Shown here in pieces: positions 34,766-44,213 of a DNA stretch of 64,000 nucleotides. This stretch comes from Micrococcaceae bacterium Sec5.1 (lineage in GTDB: Bacteria > Actinomycetota > Actinomycetes > Actinomycetales > Micrococcaceae). The stretch is from the NCBI GenBank assembly GCA_039636795.1, contig CP143430.1, forward strand, positions 1,922,001-1,986,000. The letters are read 5' to 3'. Numbering within the stretch: the first letter of the stretch is position 1; each line of letters begins with the position of its first letter. Under the pieces are notes generated by a model. That model was not told where the DNA came from. It did no database searches and saw only the letters and a list, made by a program, of their open reading frames with translations. A program made the translations under genes and the position numbers.

Positions 34766-34768
34766 CCT
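34763..34768 (+). promoter_or_regulatory. -10 hexamer of a probable leaderless transcript (GNAT gene)
   Basis: TAGCCT overlaps the cydDC stop codon and ends 6 bases before the ATG at 34775. No ribosome site is present. Confidence 0.45.
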
Positions 34769-34774
34769 GTTGGC

Positions 34775-35797
34775 ATGTCTTCTGAGGTTCCACCCCTGAT
34801 GCAGCCTGATGCCGGCCGAACAGGTCTGCAATGGCGGCCGGCCACAACTGCGGACCTCGACAACTGGGCGGAATTGATCGCCCGGACTGCCGCCGTCGAG
34901 CGTCCCGTCTGGTTCGAAAAGCGTGCCGACCTTGTCCATGTCCTGGAGTCCACCAAGAATGATCCCAGGACCAACACGCTGCTGGGATTGGACCGGGATG
35001 GGGTTGCCCGCGCGTACGGACGCATCACCAAAAACCCGGAGGGGGACAAGGCCACAGGAATGGGATGCGTGGACCCGGACTGGCAACGCAGGGGCATCGG
35101 TTCAGCAGTCCTCGCGTGGCAGGAAGCACAGACCCGGAGAAGGTTCCACACGGACAAGGCTGCGGGGCACAGCAATGCCCCACCCCGCCTCCGCATCCGA
35201 ACTGAAGAACAACACCAGCACCAGGCAGCGTTGTTCCGGTCCCGGGGCTATGACGTTGTGCGCTGGTTCAATGAAATGCATCGGCCGTTGTCCGGGCCTG
35301 CTGCCAAGCCTGCTCCAGCAGCACGGCTCGAATCGGGATTGGAACTTTGCACGTTTGACGCATCCCTGCACGAGCCCGTTCGTCTGGCCCATAACGATGC
35401 TTTCAGGGACCACTGGGGAAGCGAGCCACGCGACGAAGAAACCTGGCGATTCACCATCGAGGAACCCACGGCGCGGCACGATTGGAGCGCTGTGGTAATT
35501 GATGCTTCCACAGGGGAAGTAGCTGGGTACCAACTGGCCAGCTACGATCCCGCTTCAGCGGTTGCCCGGGGTTTCAAGGAGGGCTATACCGAACTGCTTG
35601 GTGTCCGGCGTGCGTTCCGTGGCCGGGGAATAGCGCAAGCACTGCTGGCCGACGCCCTGCGGCGATTCACGGCCGCCGGGATGGACATTGCATCGCTGGA
35701 CGTCGATTCTGCCAATCCCACCGGGGCCCTGGCACTCTACCTTGGCATGGGATACAGCCCGGTGAACCGGAGCATGACGTGGGAGAAGACGCTGTAG
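34775..35797 (+). CDS. Tandem-domain GNAT acetyltransferase
   Basis: 340 residues with two GNAT folds. The first (~18-170) has the acetyl-CoA loop QRRGIGSAVL; the second (~185-340) has RAFRGRGIAQALL and ends in ALYLGMGYSPVNRSMTWEK. The layout recalls mycothiol synthase (MshD), but I see no feature that proves that substrate, and general two-domain GNATs are common. It starts 9 bases after cydDC, yet a TAGCCT hexamer 6 bases before its ATG points to its own leaderless transcript. Confidence 0.85.
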   Translation: MSSEVPPLMQPDAGRTGLQWRPATTADLDNWAELIARTAAVERPVWFEKRADLVHVLESTKNDPRTNTLLGLDRDGVARAYGRITKNPEGDKATGMGCVDPDWQRRGIGSAVLAWQEAQTRRRFHTDKAAGHSNAPPRLRIRTEEQHQHQAALFRSRGYDVVRWFNEMHRPLSGPAAKPAPAARLESGLELCTFDASLHEPVRLAHNDAFRDHWGSEPRDEETWRFTIEEPTARHDWSAVVIDASTGEVAGYQLASYDPASAVARGFKEGYTELLGVRRAFRGRGIAQALLADALRRFTAAGMDIASLDVDSANPTGALALYLGMGYSPVNRSMTWEKTL

Positions 35798-35807
35798 CCC
35801 AGCGGCC

Positions 35808-36326
35808 TTAGCCGTCAACGTCGTGTAGGTGATGGACGACGTCGTGCAGGAAGTATTGCGAGAACGTCAGCACCGTGAACTCGGAACCGTTGCTTCGCCG
35901 CCCTGTACGCTGCCATTCATCCTGCACCACCCGTGCGAAGGACTCGGCGATTTGCTCCCCTTCCGCGATCAGCTCGTCAGAGACAACGCGCGGATCCGAG
36001 CGTCCATACTCGCCGTCGATGGCCGCTTGGTCCTGGTCCCAGTTGGCAAATTCGGCGTTGTCATTACTCAGCATCAGGTTCAGCCTCTTATCGAAGAGGC
36101 TGAAGACATCGCGCACGTGGCATGCATACTCCATGGGAGACCACGTGTGGTCATTCGGGCGTACGGCGACGTCCTCGCGGCGCAGAACGGCGCGCCACCT
36201 CGGAAGCATATTCAGCACGGTGCCCGGGACCGTGGACGGCGTCACGGTGGAGGCGTCAAAGCCGCACTCGGGGCAGGGCTTTGAAAGCACCCATGTCCAG
36301 TCTTTTGCGTCGGGGATGATCGGCAT
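35808..36326 (-). CDS. DinB family protein
   Basis: A 172-residue DinB/YfiT-like four-helix-bundle protein. Probable metal ligands are in HTWSPMEYACHVRDVF (two His) and the C-terminal FLHDVVHHLHDV. The N-terminus also carries CPECGFD, a short knuckle seen in actinobacterial members that place a Cys pair before the bundle. Some relatives are thiol-dependent transferases; this one's reaction is unknown. The ATG at 36326 has TAGACT 6 bases upstream and no ribosome site. Convergent with the GNAT gene. Confidence 0.87.
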   Translation of the reverse strand: MPIIPDAKDWTWVLSKPCPECGFDASTVTPSTVPGTVLNMLPRWRAVLRREDVAVRPNDHTWSPMEYACHVRDVFSLFDKRLNLMLSNDNAEFANWDQDQAAIDGEYGRSDPRVVSDELIAEGEQIAESFARVVQDEWQRTGRRSNGSEFTVLTFSQYFLHDVVHHLHDVDG

Positions 36327-36332
36327 GCCGCC

Positions 36333-36338
36333 AGTCTA
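36333..36338 (-). promoter_or_regulatory. -10 hexamer of a probable leaderless transcript (DinB gene)
   Basis: On the minus strand TAGACT, then GGCGGC, then ATG: a 6-base gap. Confidence 0.5.
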
Positions 36339-36454
36339 AAGGGTCACCACCGGCAATCTCAGGCAAGGCGTAAAATCCGCAGCTGTTTGCCCCTGACTTC
36401 GTTGCCGCCCAGGAGTAAAGTTCGCTCCGGGGAGAGAGTCGGAAAGAGAAAAAC

Positions 36455-36838
36455 ATGCTCAAGGATCAGCAAGTGGGTGCCGTTCTTCCGGCATCGGATA
36501 TTGCCCGGGCCCGCGCTTATTACAGCGAGAAACTCGGACTCGAACCAGAAAATCCAGACGCCGACGACAACCTCCAGTACAGGTGCGGGGACGGGACCGG
36601 ATTCTTCATTTACCAAACATCCAATGCAGGTACGGCCAAGAACACCCAGATCGGCTGGATGGTCAGTGACCTCACTGCCACCGTATCGGAACTCCGCGAG
36701 AAGGGTGTTGTGTTCGAAGACTACGATTTCCCAGGCCTGAAGACTGAAAACGGCATTGCGACGATGCCGGACGGAACGGCAGCGGCTTGGTTCCTGGACT
36801 CCGAGGGAAACATACTGAGCCTCAACCAAAACGCCTGA
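36455..36838 (+). CDS. VOC (glyoxalase-like) family protein
   Basis: A 127-residue single-module vicinal-oxygen-chelate protein. VGAVLPASDIARARAYYSEKLGL is the typical first beta-alpha motif, and a second half with DLTATVSELREKGVVFEDYDFPG and AWFLDSEGNILSL closes the fold. Such proteins act as dimers in lyase, dioxygenase or drug-binding roles; the substrate is unknown. The ATG is preceded by GGAAAGAG. A 15-bp perfect terminator follows. Confidence 0.9.
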   Translation: MLKDQQVGAVLPASDIARARAYYSEKLGLEPENPDADDNLQYRCGDGTGFFIYQTSNAGTAKNTQIGWMVSDLTATVSELREKGVVFEDYDFPGLKTENGIATMPDGTAAAWFLDSEGNILSLNQNA

Positions 36839-36845
36839 CGCAGCA

Positions 36846-36880
36846 AGCAGGGCCGGTGGTCTTAAACCACCGGCCCTGCT
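36846..36880. terminator. Bidirectional terminator between VOC gene and parC
   Basis: AGCAGGGCCGGTGGT (36846-36860) pairs perfectly with ACCACCGGCCCTGCT (36866-36880) around CTTAA. GTTGTT follows on the plus side. Confidence 0.88.
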
Positions 36881-36911
36881 GTTGTTCCCTGTGCCATTGC
36901 TGGCTGTTGGC

Positions 36912-39437
36912 CTACTCGGTGGACACAGCCATTGCGTTCCAGGCCATGCTCGGACCGATCGCTTCGACTGGCTGTGACAGCGGCACACCTGACCCGTCCC
37001 TGCGGCCGTGCTCGTGGGGAAGTGCGCGGGCCACTCCGGCGGCCGATGACGCCTTCGCTGGTCCGTGTCCGGCCCACGCCAAGAGCAGGGTGTCCTCGCC
37101 CTTGAGGAAGCGGTGTACGCGGACGCCTCCGGTGGCCCGCCCCTTGGACGGGTATTCGTCGAAGGCAGTCACCTTCGCGGTCCCCGGGGCAGTGCCCGGC
37201 AGAGCGCCATTGGTTCCGGCAATAGTGACAACGACGGCGGCGGGATCGTCTGCGCGCACGGTGCCAAAGTGGATGACTTCGTCGTCGTCAGCGAGCTTGA
37301 TGCCTGCCATGCCACCAGCGGTCCGGCCTTGCGGACGCACGTTTGACGCACTGAACCTTAGCAATTGGGCTTGCTTGGTCACGAAGACGAGTTCGACGTC
37401 GTCCTCCTGGGCGGGTTCAACGGCAAGAACGGTGTCCTTGTCCTTGAGCGAAATGATTTCCCAGTCCTCACGGTTCAGCGGGTACTCCGGCTGAACACGC
37501 TTAACCACGCCCTGCACGGTTCCAATCGCAAGGATGGCGTCCAACGGAACGAACGCAACCAGTGTCTCGCCCTTGAGAAGAGTGATGAAATCCTTGGCCG
37601 GCACTCCACCGGCCAGATTTGGAAGGCCTCCGACAGGGGGCAGGGCTGGCATGTCCATGACCTGTAGGCGCAACATGCGGCCCAGGGAAGTGACGGCGCC
37701 AATCTCGCCACGTGCCGTGGTCTTCACCACCGAACGGAAGACGTCGTGCTTCGCCCGCGGACCAGCCTCGGCCAGCGGTTCCTGGTTGGTTGTCCGTGCG
37801 ATCTGCCCGGACACGCTGAGGAGGGCCCAGCAGGGGTCGTCCGGGATTTCGAGGGGGAGCGCTGCGGCCTTGCCCTTGGGCCCCGGTACCGCCGCCGCAA
37901 GGGCCGCGGCGACCGTGGGCGAAACTGCCTCGGACTCCAGGAGTACGGTGCGTCGGGGCGTACCGTACTTCGTGGCGATTTCGGCCAGCTCACCGGAAAC
38001 CAGGTCACGGAGCAGCTCGTCGGAGGCAAGGATGGCTTCCAGGGCTTCGATCTCGCGGCGCAGCTCGTCCTGTTCCTTCTCCAATTCAAGGCGGGAGTAC
38101 TTGGTCAGCTGCCGTAGGCGCAGTTCCAGGATGTAGTTGGCCTGGATCTCGGTGAGGTCGTAGATGGACATCAGCCGTTCACGGGCTGCGGAAGCTTCAT
38201 CAGAGGAGCGAATGATCTGGATGACTTCGTCGATATCGACGATCGCGATCAGCAGGCCCTCCACCAAGTGCAGGCGGTCCTTCTTCTTGCCCAACCGGAA
38301 AGCCGTCCTACGCCGGACCACGTTCAGACGGTGGTCCACGTAAACCTGCAGGAGCTCCAGCAGGCCAAGGGTCTGCGGCTGGCCGTCAACCAACGTGACG
38401 TTGTTGATGCCGAAGGAATCTTCCATGGGCGAATAGCGGTACAGCTGCTGAAGCACGGCGTTGGGGTTGAAGCCGTTCTTCAGCTCGATGACCAGGCGCA
38501 GGCCATGGTTGCGGTCCGTAAGGTCCACGACATCGCTGATGCCGGTCAACTTCTTGGCGTTGACGGCGTCCTTGATCTTTTCGATGACCTTTTCAGGGCC
38601 AACCATGTAAGGCAGCTCGGTCACCACCAGGCCGGTACGGCGGGCAGACAACTGCTCCACTTCCACCTTGGCGCGCGTCTTGAAGGAACCGCGGCCCGTG
38701 GCATAGGCATCGCGGATACCGTCCAGGCCCACGATGCGGCCACCGGTGGGAAGGTCCGGACCCGGGACGTACTTCATGATGTCGCCCAGCGTCGCATCCG
38801 GATTAGCGATCAAATGACGTGCGGCCGCAATGACCTCAACAAGGTTGTGCGGAGCCATGTTGGTTGCCATGCCGACGGCAATGCCCGTAGTTCCGTTAAC
38901 CAACAGGTTGGGAAACGCTGCCGGGAGGACGTCCGGTTGGGTCAACTGGTTGTCGTAGTTGGGGACGAAATCCACGACGTCTTCGTCGAGGTGGTCCGTC
39001 ATGGTCAGCGCAGCCGCGGCCAGGCGTGCCTCCGTGTAACGCGGGGCTGCCGGACCGTCGTCGAGCGATCCAAAGTTGCCGTGACCATCGATCAACGGCA
39101 GGCGGAGGGAGAAGTCTTGTGCCATGCGCACCATGGCGTCATAGATGGCGGCATCGCCATGGGGGTGGAGCTTTCCCATGACTTCGCCCACGACGCGCGC
39201 ACTCTTGACGTGGCCCCGGTCCGGGCGCAAGCCCATGTCCGCCATCATGTAGAGGATGCGGCGCTGAACCGGTTTGAGGCCATCACGTGCGTCAGGAAGG
39301 GCTCGGGAATAGATCACCGAGTAGGCGTACTCCAGGAAGGAGCCCTCCATCTCGGAAGTGACGTCGATATCGACGATGTTCTCGGTGAAATCGCCGAGAG
39401 GCTCGCCTTTGCGTGCGGGAGTTTGGCTGCGGGCCAT
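36912..39437 (-). CDS. parC: DNA topoisomerase IV subunit A
   Basis: Breakage-reunion subunit that works with ParE. Of 841 residues, the N-terminal part has [19 protein letters not shown], the catalytic tyrosine Y134 in [10 protein letters not shown], and the quinolone pocket [10 protein letters not shown] (91-100). The C-terminal beta-pinwheel lacks the GyrA box (QRRGGKG type) and instead reads [13 protein letters not shown], which favours ParC over GyrA. The positions matching E. coli GyrA S83 and its neighbour are Ala96 and Ala97, while D100 is kept. Transcribed divergently from the acyl-CoA-synthetase/GNAT gene with a 55-base gap. Confidence 0.93.
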   Translation of the reverse strand: MARSQTPARKGEPLGDFTENIVDIDVTSEMEGSFLEYAYSVIYSRALPDARDGLKPVQRRILYMMADMGLRPDRGHVKSARVVGEVMGKLHPHGDAAIYDAMVRMAQDFSLRLPLIDGHGNFGSLDDGPAAPRYTEARLAAAALTMTDHLDEDVVDFVPNYDNQLTQPDVLPAAFPNLLVNGTTGIAVGMATNMAPHNLVEVIAAARHLIANPDATLGDIMKYVPGPDLPTGGRIVGLDGIRDAYATGRGSFKTRAKVEVEQLSARRTGLVVTELPYMVGPEKVIEKIKDAVNAKKLTGISDVVDLTDRNHGLRLVIELKNGFNPNAVLQQLYRYSPMEDSFGINNVTLVDGQPQTLGLLELLQVYVDHRLNVVRRRTAFRLGKKKDRLHLVEGLLIAIVDIDEVIQIIRSSDEASAARERLMSIYDLTEIQANYILELRLRQLTKYSRLELEKEQDELRREIEALEAILASDELLRDLVSGELAEIATKYGTPRRTVLLESEAVSPTVAAALAAAVPGPKGKAAALPLEIPDDPCWALLSVSGQIARTTNQEPLAEAGPRAKHDVFRSVVKTTARGEIGAVTSLGRMLRLQVMDMPALPPVGGLPNLAGGVPAKDFITLLKGETLVAFVPLDAILAIGTVQGVVKRVQPEYPLNREDWEIISLKDKDTVLAVEPAQEDDVELVFVTKQAQLLRFSASNVRPQGRTAGGMAGIKLADDDEVIHFGTVRADDPAAVVVTIAGTNGALPGTAPGTAKVTAFDEYPSKGRATGGVRVHRFLKGEDTLLLAWAGHGPAKASSAAGVARALPHEHGRRDGSGVPLSQPVEAIGPSMAWNAMAVSTE

Positions 39438-39480
39438 GGGGTCGGTGGATCCTTGAAAGTTGTACTGCGGATGTTTTAGC

Positions 39481-39493
39481 TAGGCTAAGCCTA
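39481..39493. promoter_or_regulatory. 13-bp palindrome over the -10/start of the GNAT-ACS gene
   Basis: TAGGCTAAGCCTA is a perfect palindrome. Its left half, TAGGCT, also fits a -10 hexamer 6 bases before the ATG at 39493. A regulator bound here would block the promoter. It loosely resembles DtxR-type iron boxes. Confidence 0.5.
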
Positions 39494-42180
39494 TGGTGGA
39501 TCAGCCCGACGTCGGCATTTATCCGGAATATTGGGAGGCCGATGTCGTCCTGCGCGACGGCGGGACAGCCCACATCCGTCCCATCCGCCCCGAGGACGCA
39601 GACGCCCTGCAGGCCTTCCATGCCGGGCAATCGCAAACTTCCATCTACATGCGGTTTTTCTCCTTCAAGCCCAAACTGTCCGGAAAAGAAGTGCGGCGCT
39701 TCACTGAAGTGGACCATGTGAACCGGGTGGCATTCGTCATCACGATCGGTGGCGAAATCATGGGCGTGGGCCGCTACGACCGGCTGGAGGACCCCGACGA
39801 AGCCGAGGTGGCCTTCAACATTTCGGACGCCCATCAAGGCCGCGGCATCGGCTCGATCCTCCTGGAGCATCTCGCGGCGGCCGCCCGGGAGAACGGTATT
39901 CGTCGGTTCATTGCCGAGGTCCTGCCCGAGAACCGCAAGATGCTTATGGTCTTCGCTGATGCCGGCTATGACCTCAAGCGCGGGTTTGACGACGGCGTGG
40001 TGAGCGTCGAGTTCAATATCGACCCCACCGAGAAATCGCGGGCCGTCATGGAGTCCCGCGAGCACCGCGCAGAGGCCCGCAGCGTGCGCGACTTGCTGGC
40101 GCCGTCGTCGGTGGCTGTCATTGGTGCCAGCCGCAAGTGGGGGACCGTAGGCTACCAACTCCTGGAACACATTATTGAGGGTGGCTTTGAGGGCCCGGTC
40201 TATGCGGTCAACCCCGAGGCCTTCGAGCTCGCCGGCATGATCTCCTTTGCCCGCTTATCCGAGATCCCCGGGCCGGTGCAGTTGGCGATCATCGCCGTTC
40301 CCTACGAGGAAGTGCCCAAAGTAGTGGACGACTGCGCAGCAGCGGGCGTCAAGGGCATCGTGGTGGCAACCGCCGGATTTGCCGACGACGGCGAGAGGGG
40401 CCTTGCACGCCAACATGAGCTGGTCCGGCGCGCCCGGGCCAATGGCATGCGGGTGATTGGGCCCGAGTCCCTGGGGATCCTGAACACTCATCCGGCCGTA
40501 TCCCTCAACGCTTCCATGGCTCCGAGCATGCCGCCCCGAGGGGGCCTTGGCCTCTTCAGCCAGTCAGCCGCCGTGGGTGTCGCCGTCTACGCCGCGGCGA
40601 GGCGGCGCCGGTTGGGCCTGTCCACATTTCTCTCTGCCGGGAACCGCGCGGATGTCTCGGGCAACGACGCCATGCAGTACTGGGAGGACGACGCCGATAC
40701 TTCCGCTGTAGGGCTCTACCTCGAATCAATCGGGAATCCCCGTAAGTTTTCCCGGCTCGCCCGCAGGTTGTCCCGGAGCAAACCGGTGATCGTCGCAAAG
40801 TCCGACGTCACGGGCCTCCGCCTTCCGCCCGGACATGAAGTCCGGACCACGCAAGCGCCCGCCGCCGCAGTGGACGCAATGATGCGGCAGGCGGGCGTCA
40901 TCAGGGTGGGAACCATCGAGCAATTGATGGACATCGCCCAGATCGTCGCCTCCCAGGCATTGCCCACCGGCCCCGGCGTTGCGGTCTACTCCAATTCCGT
41001 CGCCCTGGCGAAAGTCGTCGCTGACAGCGCCGGACCACTCGGGCTTGATGTGAACCGGATGGTAACGGATGTGGACCTCGACGCCGGCATGTCACTCGCC
41101 CTTCCAGCGCTCCGGGCGAGCCTGCAGGCAAGCCTCGCGGACGAATCTGTCAACGCCATCGTGGCCGCACTCCTGCCTGCACGCGGACTCACTGTAGAAG
41201 CGCTGGCCGGTGTCCTGGCCGAGTGTGCGGCGGAGGCCGGCAAGCCGGTAGTGGCAGTGTTCACCGGCATTCTGGACCCCTCCATCCCTGTGGAAGGCAT
41301 GGTAGGCAACTCCGATCATCAGTTACTGCCCTCCTATTCCAATGCAGGTGCCGCAGTAGGCGCCCTGGCCGCGATCGTTCGCTACGCCCAATGGCTGGAC
41401 CGCGACCAAGGTCTTTTCATCGAGCCCGGTGCCTGCGATGTGGAAGGGACCAAGGAAACCCTGGCCAGGATGCTTACCGGCGTGACGGGGGAAAAACTCC
41501 GCAAGCTCGACGCCGGTGCTGCCGCAGAATTACTCGCGGGCTACGGCATCGCCGTGGTGCCAACAATCGGCTTCGCAACACCGGAGGAAGCTGTTGAAGC
41601 AGCCGAACGCCTGGGCTGGCCAGTGGTTCTGAAGACCACTGATCCCGCCCTGAGGCACCGCCTGGACCTGGGCGGCGTCCGCCTGGACATTGAAGATGCA
41701 GAGTCCTTGCTGCACAACATCGCCCAGATGAAGCGGGCACTGGAACCTTACGGTTCGCCGTCCCTCGAAGTTCAGGCAATGGCCCCGGTAGGCCAGGCGT
41801 GCACCTTCCGGGCGATAGAGGATCCTTTGCTGGGGCCGGTGGTGTCTTTCGGCCTGGCAGGGGACGCAGTGAATCTGCTGGACGATTGGGCACACCGGGT
41901 CCCACCATTGTCTGCGGCAGACCTGCACGACCTCATCCGCTCGCCGCGGGCTTCCAGGAAACTGTTCGGCTACCAGGGCCTCCCAGCCGTGGACGTCCCT
42001 GCCCTCGAGGACATCGCCGCCAGGCTGGCCAAACTCAAGGATGACCACCCCGGAATTGCCCTGGTGGAATTCAACCCTGTGCTCGCGGGCCCCACCGGTG
42101 CAACGATTCTGGGTGCTGATGTGTGGATAGGTAACGCGGCCAGGCGCACCGATAGCGCTCGCAGGGCAATGCGCGGTTAA
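39493..42180 (+). CDS. GNAT / ADP-forming acyl-CoA synthetase-like fusion (Pat-type)
   Basis: 895 residues. An N-terminal GNAT domain (~20-175, with DAHQGRGIGSILLEHL) is followed by a CoA-binding Rossmann domain (LLAPSSVAVIGASRKWGTVGYQL from ~200), two succinyl-CoA-synthetase-like flavodoxin domains and a C-terminal ATP-grasp domain (~670-895). Related Pat/PatZ enzymes acetylate lysines of metabolic enzymes such as acetyl-CoA synthetase, with the synthetase part acting as sensor. Here H448 (PPGHEVRTTQ) sits where active synthetases carry their phospho-histidine, though the following TG is replaced. No cyclic-nucleotide domain is present, unlike mycobacterial Pat. The ATG at 39493 has TAGGCT 6 bases upstream. 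Confidence 0.9.
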   Translation: MVDQPDVGIYPEYWEADVVLRDGGTAHIRPIRPEDADALQAFHAGQSQTSIYMRFFSFKPKLSGKEVRRFTEVDHVNRVAFVITIGGEIMGVGRYDRLEDPDEAEVAFNISDAHQGRGIGSILLEHLAAAARENGIRRFIAEVLPENRKMLMVFADAGYDLKRGFDDGVVSVEFNIDPTEKSRAVMESREHRAEARSVRDLLAPSSVAVIGASRKWGTVGYQLLEHIIEGGFEGPVYAVNPEAFELAGMISFARLSEIPGPVQLAIIAVPYEEVPKVVDDCAAAGVKGIVVATAGFADDGERGLARQHELVRRARANGMRVIGPESLGILNTHPAVSLNASMAPSMPPRGGLGLFSQSAAVGVAVYAAARRRRLGLSTFLSAGNRADVSGNDAMQYWEDDADTSAVGLYLESIGNPRKFSRLARRLSRSKPVIVAKSDVTGLRLPPGHEVRTTQAPAAAVDAMMRQAGVIRVGTIEQLMDIAQIVASQALPTGPGVAVYSNSVALAKVVADSAGPLGLDVNRMVTDVDLDAGMSLALPALRASLQASLADESVNAIVAALLPARGLTVEALAGVLAECAAEAGKPVVAVFTGILDPSIPVEGMVGNSDHQLLPSYSNAGAAVGALAAIVRYAQWLDRDQGLFIEPGACDVEGTKETLARMLTGVTGEKLRKLDAGAAAELLAGYGIAVVPTIGFATPEEAVEAAERLGWPVVLKTTDPALRHRLDLGGVRLDIEDAESLLHNIAQMKRALEPYGSPSLEVQAMAPVGQACTFRAIEDPLLGPVVSFGLAGDAVNLLDDWAHRVPPLSAADLHDLIRSPRASRKLFGYQGLPAVDVPALEDIAARLAKLKDDHPGIALVEFNPVLAGPTGATILGADVWIGNAARRTDSARRAMRG

Positions 42181-42261
42181 GGGCTCCGTATACGCCAGCG
42201 ACCACTCCAGTAGCGAAGCCGGCAGTTAGGAAGTCCCCAGTGGATCTGTGAAAATGGGGGA

Positions 42262-42987
42262 ATGAGCACCCAGTCTCCGACGCCTCAGTCCCGTCCGTCC
42301 AATGCCGGGCTCCACAGCGCCCATAACCACAGCTTGCAGGGACAGAGCCTGGACCAAGCGCTGCAACAGGCTGGTTTCTACCCCCGGCTGGTGGCCGACG
42401 TCGTGGATGACGCCTTGGATGGCCGCGATTGCCTGTCACACCTCGTGCACCTTGAAACACACTTTGATCGCGCCGAGGTTCGCCGCCACATCACAGTGCT
42501 GGTGCTCACGGAAGACATGCTGGTGATCACCCACGTTGATGATCAGCAGCTGGATGAAGCCGGGGAACAAATCGTCGCCCAGATTTCCACGGAGTCCGTG
42601 CCGGTTGCACAGATCCGTTCGGTGGTCCTTAGCTACATGTACGCCCAGCCGCAGGACTACAAGCCCTCGGATCCCGTGCGGGAAATGACAGTCTCCATCG
42701 CCTGGTCCGGTGGGCAGCGCCTGGACATGGGCCCGGCAAGCTGCGGTGACCCGCAGTGCGAAGCGGACCACGGCTACAGCGGAACCATCGCCCAAGAGGA
42801 TATCGTCCTGCGCATCAGTGCCGAAGCGGACGGCCTCCAGGCAGTCCAGGATGCGAAGGTCTTCGCACGCGCCCTTCGTGCCGTGAACACGGCAAATCCC
42901 ACACCCATCCCGCACACAGGAATCCCCGCGCCGCGCCCACGTTCGGGGGTCTTCAGCAACCGCTTGAGCCGCGGACACCAGCGTTGA
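42262..42987 (+). CDS. DUF5998 family protein
   Basis: A 241-residue actinobacterial protein of unknown function. The family core runs from DQALQQAGFYPRLVADVVDDAL through HLVHLETHFDRAEVRRHITVLVLTEDMLVITHVDD, mostly beta, with a Cys pair in GDPQCEADHGY and a disordered Pro-rich tail. It heads a tight same-strand run with the phosphodiesterase gene and tdk. GGGGGA touches the ATG. Confidence 0.87.
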   Translation: MSTQSPTPQSRPSNAGLHSAHNHSLQGQSLDQALQQAGFYPRLVADVVDDALDGRDCLSHLVHLETHFDRAEVRRHITVLVLTEDMLVITHVDDQQLDEAGEQIVAQISTESVPVAQIRSVVLSYMYAQPQDYKPSDPVREMTVSIAWSGGQRLDMGPASCGDPQCEADHGYSGTIAQEDIVLRISAEADGLQAVQDAKVFARALRAVNTANPTPIPHTGIPAPRPRSGVFSNRLSRGHQR

Positions 42988-43007
42988 GGGTGACTGCACA
43001 GGAGCAC

Positions 43008-44213
43008 ATGCAGCCGACATCCGGTACGGCGCCGGCCCCGGACCTCCCTTCGCCCCCGCTTTTTGGGAGCAGGTCGATCGCCGAAGTTTTTACCAGTGCT
43101 GCCGCCAGCATGGGCATCCCCGGATTTGCCAACCAGCTTCACCTGCCTGCTGCGCCGCGTGTCTGTGTGGTCCTCGCCGATGGCCTGGGCCGCAGCCTGC
43201 TCAAGCAAAAGGCTTCGCACACACCGTTCCTGCGTTCCCTCCTGTCCAGCGGACAGGGCAATGTCCCCAACTGGATTGATTCCGCTTTTCCCAGCACCAC
43301 GGCAGCTTCCCTGGCCAGCCTGGGAACAGGGCTTCCCGCCGGGCAGCACGGCATGGTGGGCTATGACGTCCTGGATCCTTCCCAGGACAAAGTAGTGAAC
43401 CTGCTGGGCAACTGGGACGCCCATGTGGACCCTGCGCTTTGGCAGCCGCACGCTACCGTCTTCGAACGCATAGGGGCCGAAGCCGACGTCGTTACTGTGA
43501 GCCTCCCGCAGTTCGGGAATTCGCCGATGACCCAGGCTGCCTTGCGGGGCAGCCGTTTCGTGGGCGGCACGAGCCTGCATGCGCGCACAGCCGCTGCAGC
43601 AGAGGCCATGTCCGGCGGTGGCCGTTCCCTGATGTACTTCTACGTCAATGAATTGGACAAAGCAGGTCACCGCTACGGCTGCCAGTCCGACCGCTGGGAA
43701 CACCAACTTGAAGAGCTCGACTCCACTGTCAAAAGATTGTCCGCGACGCTGCCGGCGGGAACCACTATCGTGCTGACCGGGGATCACGGAATGCTGGACG
43801 TTCCCGAGTCCCAGCGCATTGACTACTCAGCTGATGCTTCACTCGTCGCCGGGGTCCGCCACACTGCAGGCGAGCCCCGCATGGTTCATCTTTACCTTGA
43901 GCCCGGCCTTCCGGACACGCACCGCGAGTTGCTCATCTCCGCCTGGCGGGCAAGGTTTGGCGAACGCATCTGGGCTTTCACCCGTGAACAGGCGATAGGC
44001 GCAGGGCTGTTCGGCGACGTCCAGCCGGACGTGGCGCCGCGCATTGGCGACGTCATGATTGCCGCACGGGATACCCTTGCCCTTTACGACACCCGCAGGG
44101 TCCGTCCGGCATCGTTGGAAGTAGTGGGCCAGCACGGCTCCATGACGAAGGCGGAACGCGAAGTGCCGTTCCTTTGCTTCCCGGCAGCCGGTAAAAAGGG
44201 CAAACGTGGCTGA
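43008..44213 (+). CDS. Type I phosphodiesterase / nucleotide pyrophosphatase family protein
   Basis: A 401-residue alkaline-phosphatase-superfamily enzyme. Metal and catalytic residues are visible: D58 in VVLADGLGRS, the nucleophile region FPSTTAASL (S96-T98), NELDKAGHRYG with the second-site Asp and His, TGDHGMLD, and GQHGSM near the C-terminus. The bacterial NPP-like group hydrolyses phosphodiester or nucleotide pyrophosphate bonds; the substrate is unknown and no signal peptide is evident. ATG 43008 has GGAG 4 bases upstream; the frame is open far upstream inside DUF5998. It overlaps tdk by 8 bases. Confidence 0.88.
   Translation: MQPTSGTAPAPDLPSPPLFGSRSIAEVFTSAAASMGIPGFANQLHLPAAPRVCVVLADGLGRSLLKQKASHTPFLRSLLSSGQGNVPNWIDSAFPSTTAASLASLGTGLPAGQHGMVGYDVLDPSQDKVVNLLGNWDAHVDPALWQPHATVFERIGAEADVVTVSLPQFGNSPMTQAALRGSRFVGGTSLHARTAAAAEAMSGGGRSLMYFYVNELDKAGHRYGCQSDRWEHQLEELDSTVKRLSATLPAGTTIVLTGDHGMLDVPESQRIDYSADASLVAGVRHTAGEPRMVHLYLEPGLPDTHRELLISAWRARFGERIWAFTREQAIGAGLFGDVQPDVAPRIGDVMIAARDTLALYDTRRVRPASLEVVGQHGSMTKAEREVPFLCFPAAGKKGKRG

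Noticed and set aside
34775..35797. Mycothiol synthase (mshD)
   Set aside because: The two-GNAT layout fits, but no MshD-specific motif could be verified and the neighbourhood gives no support; left as a general tandem GNAT.
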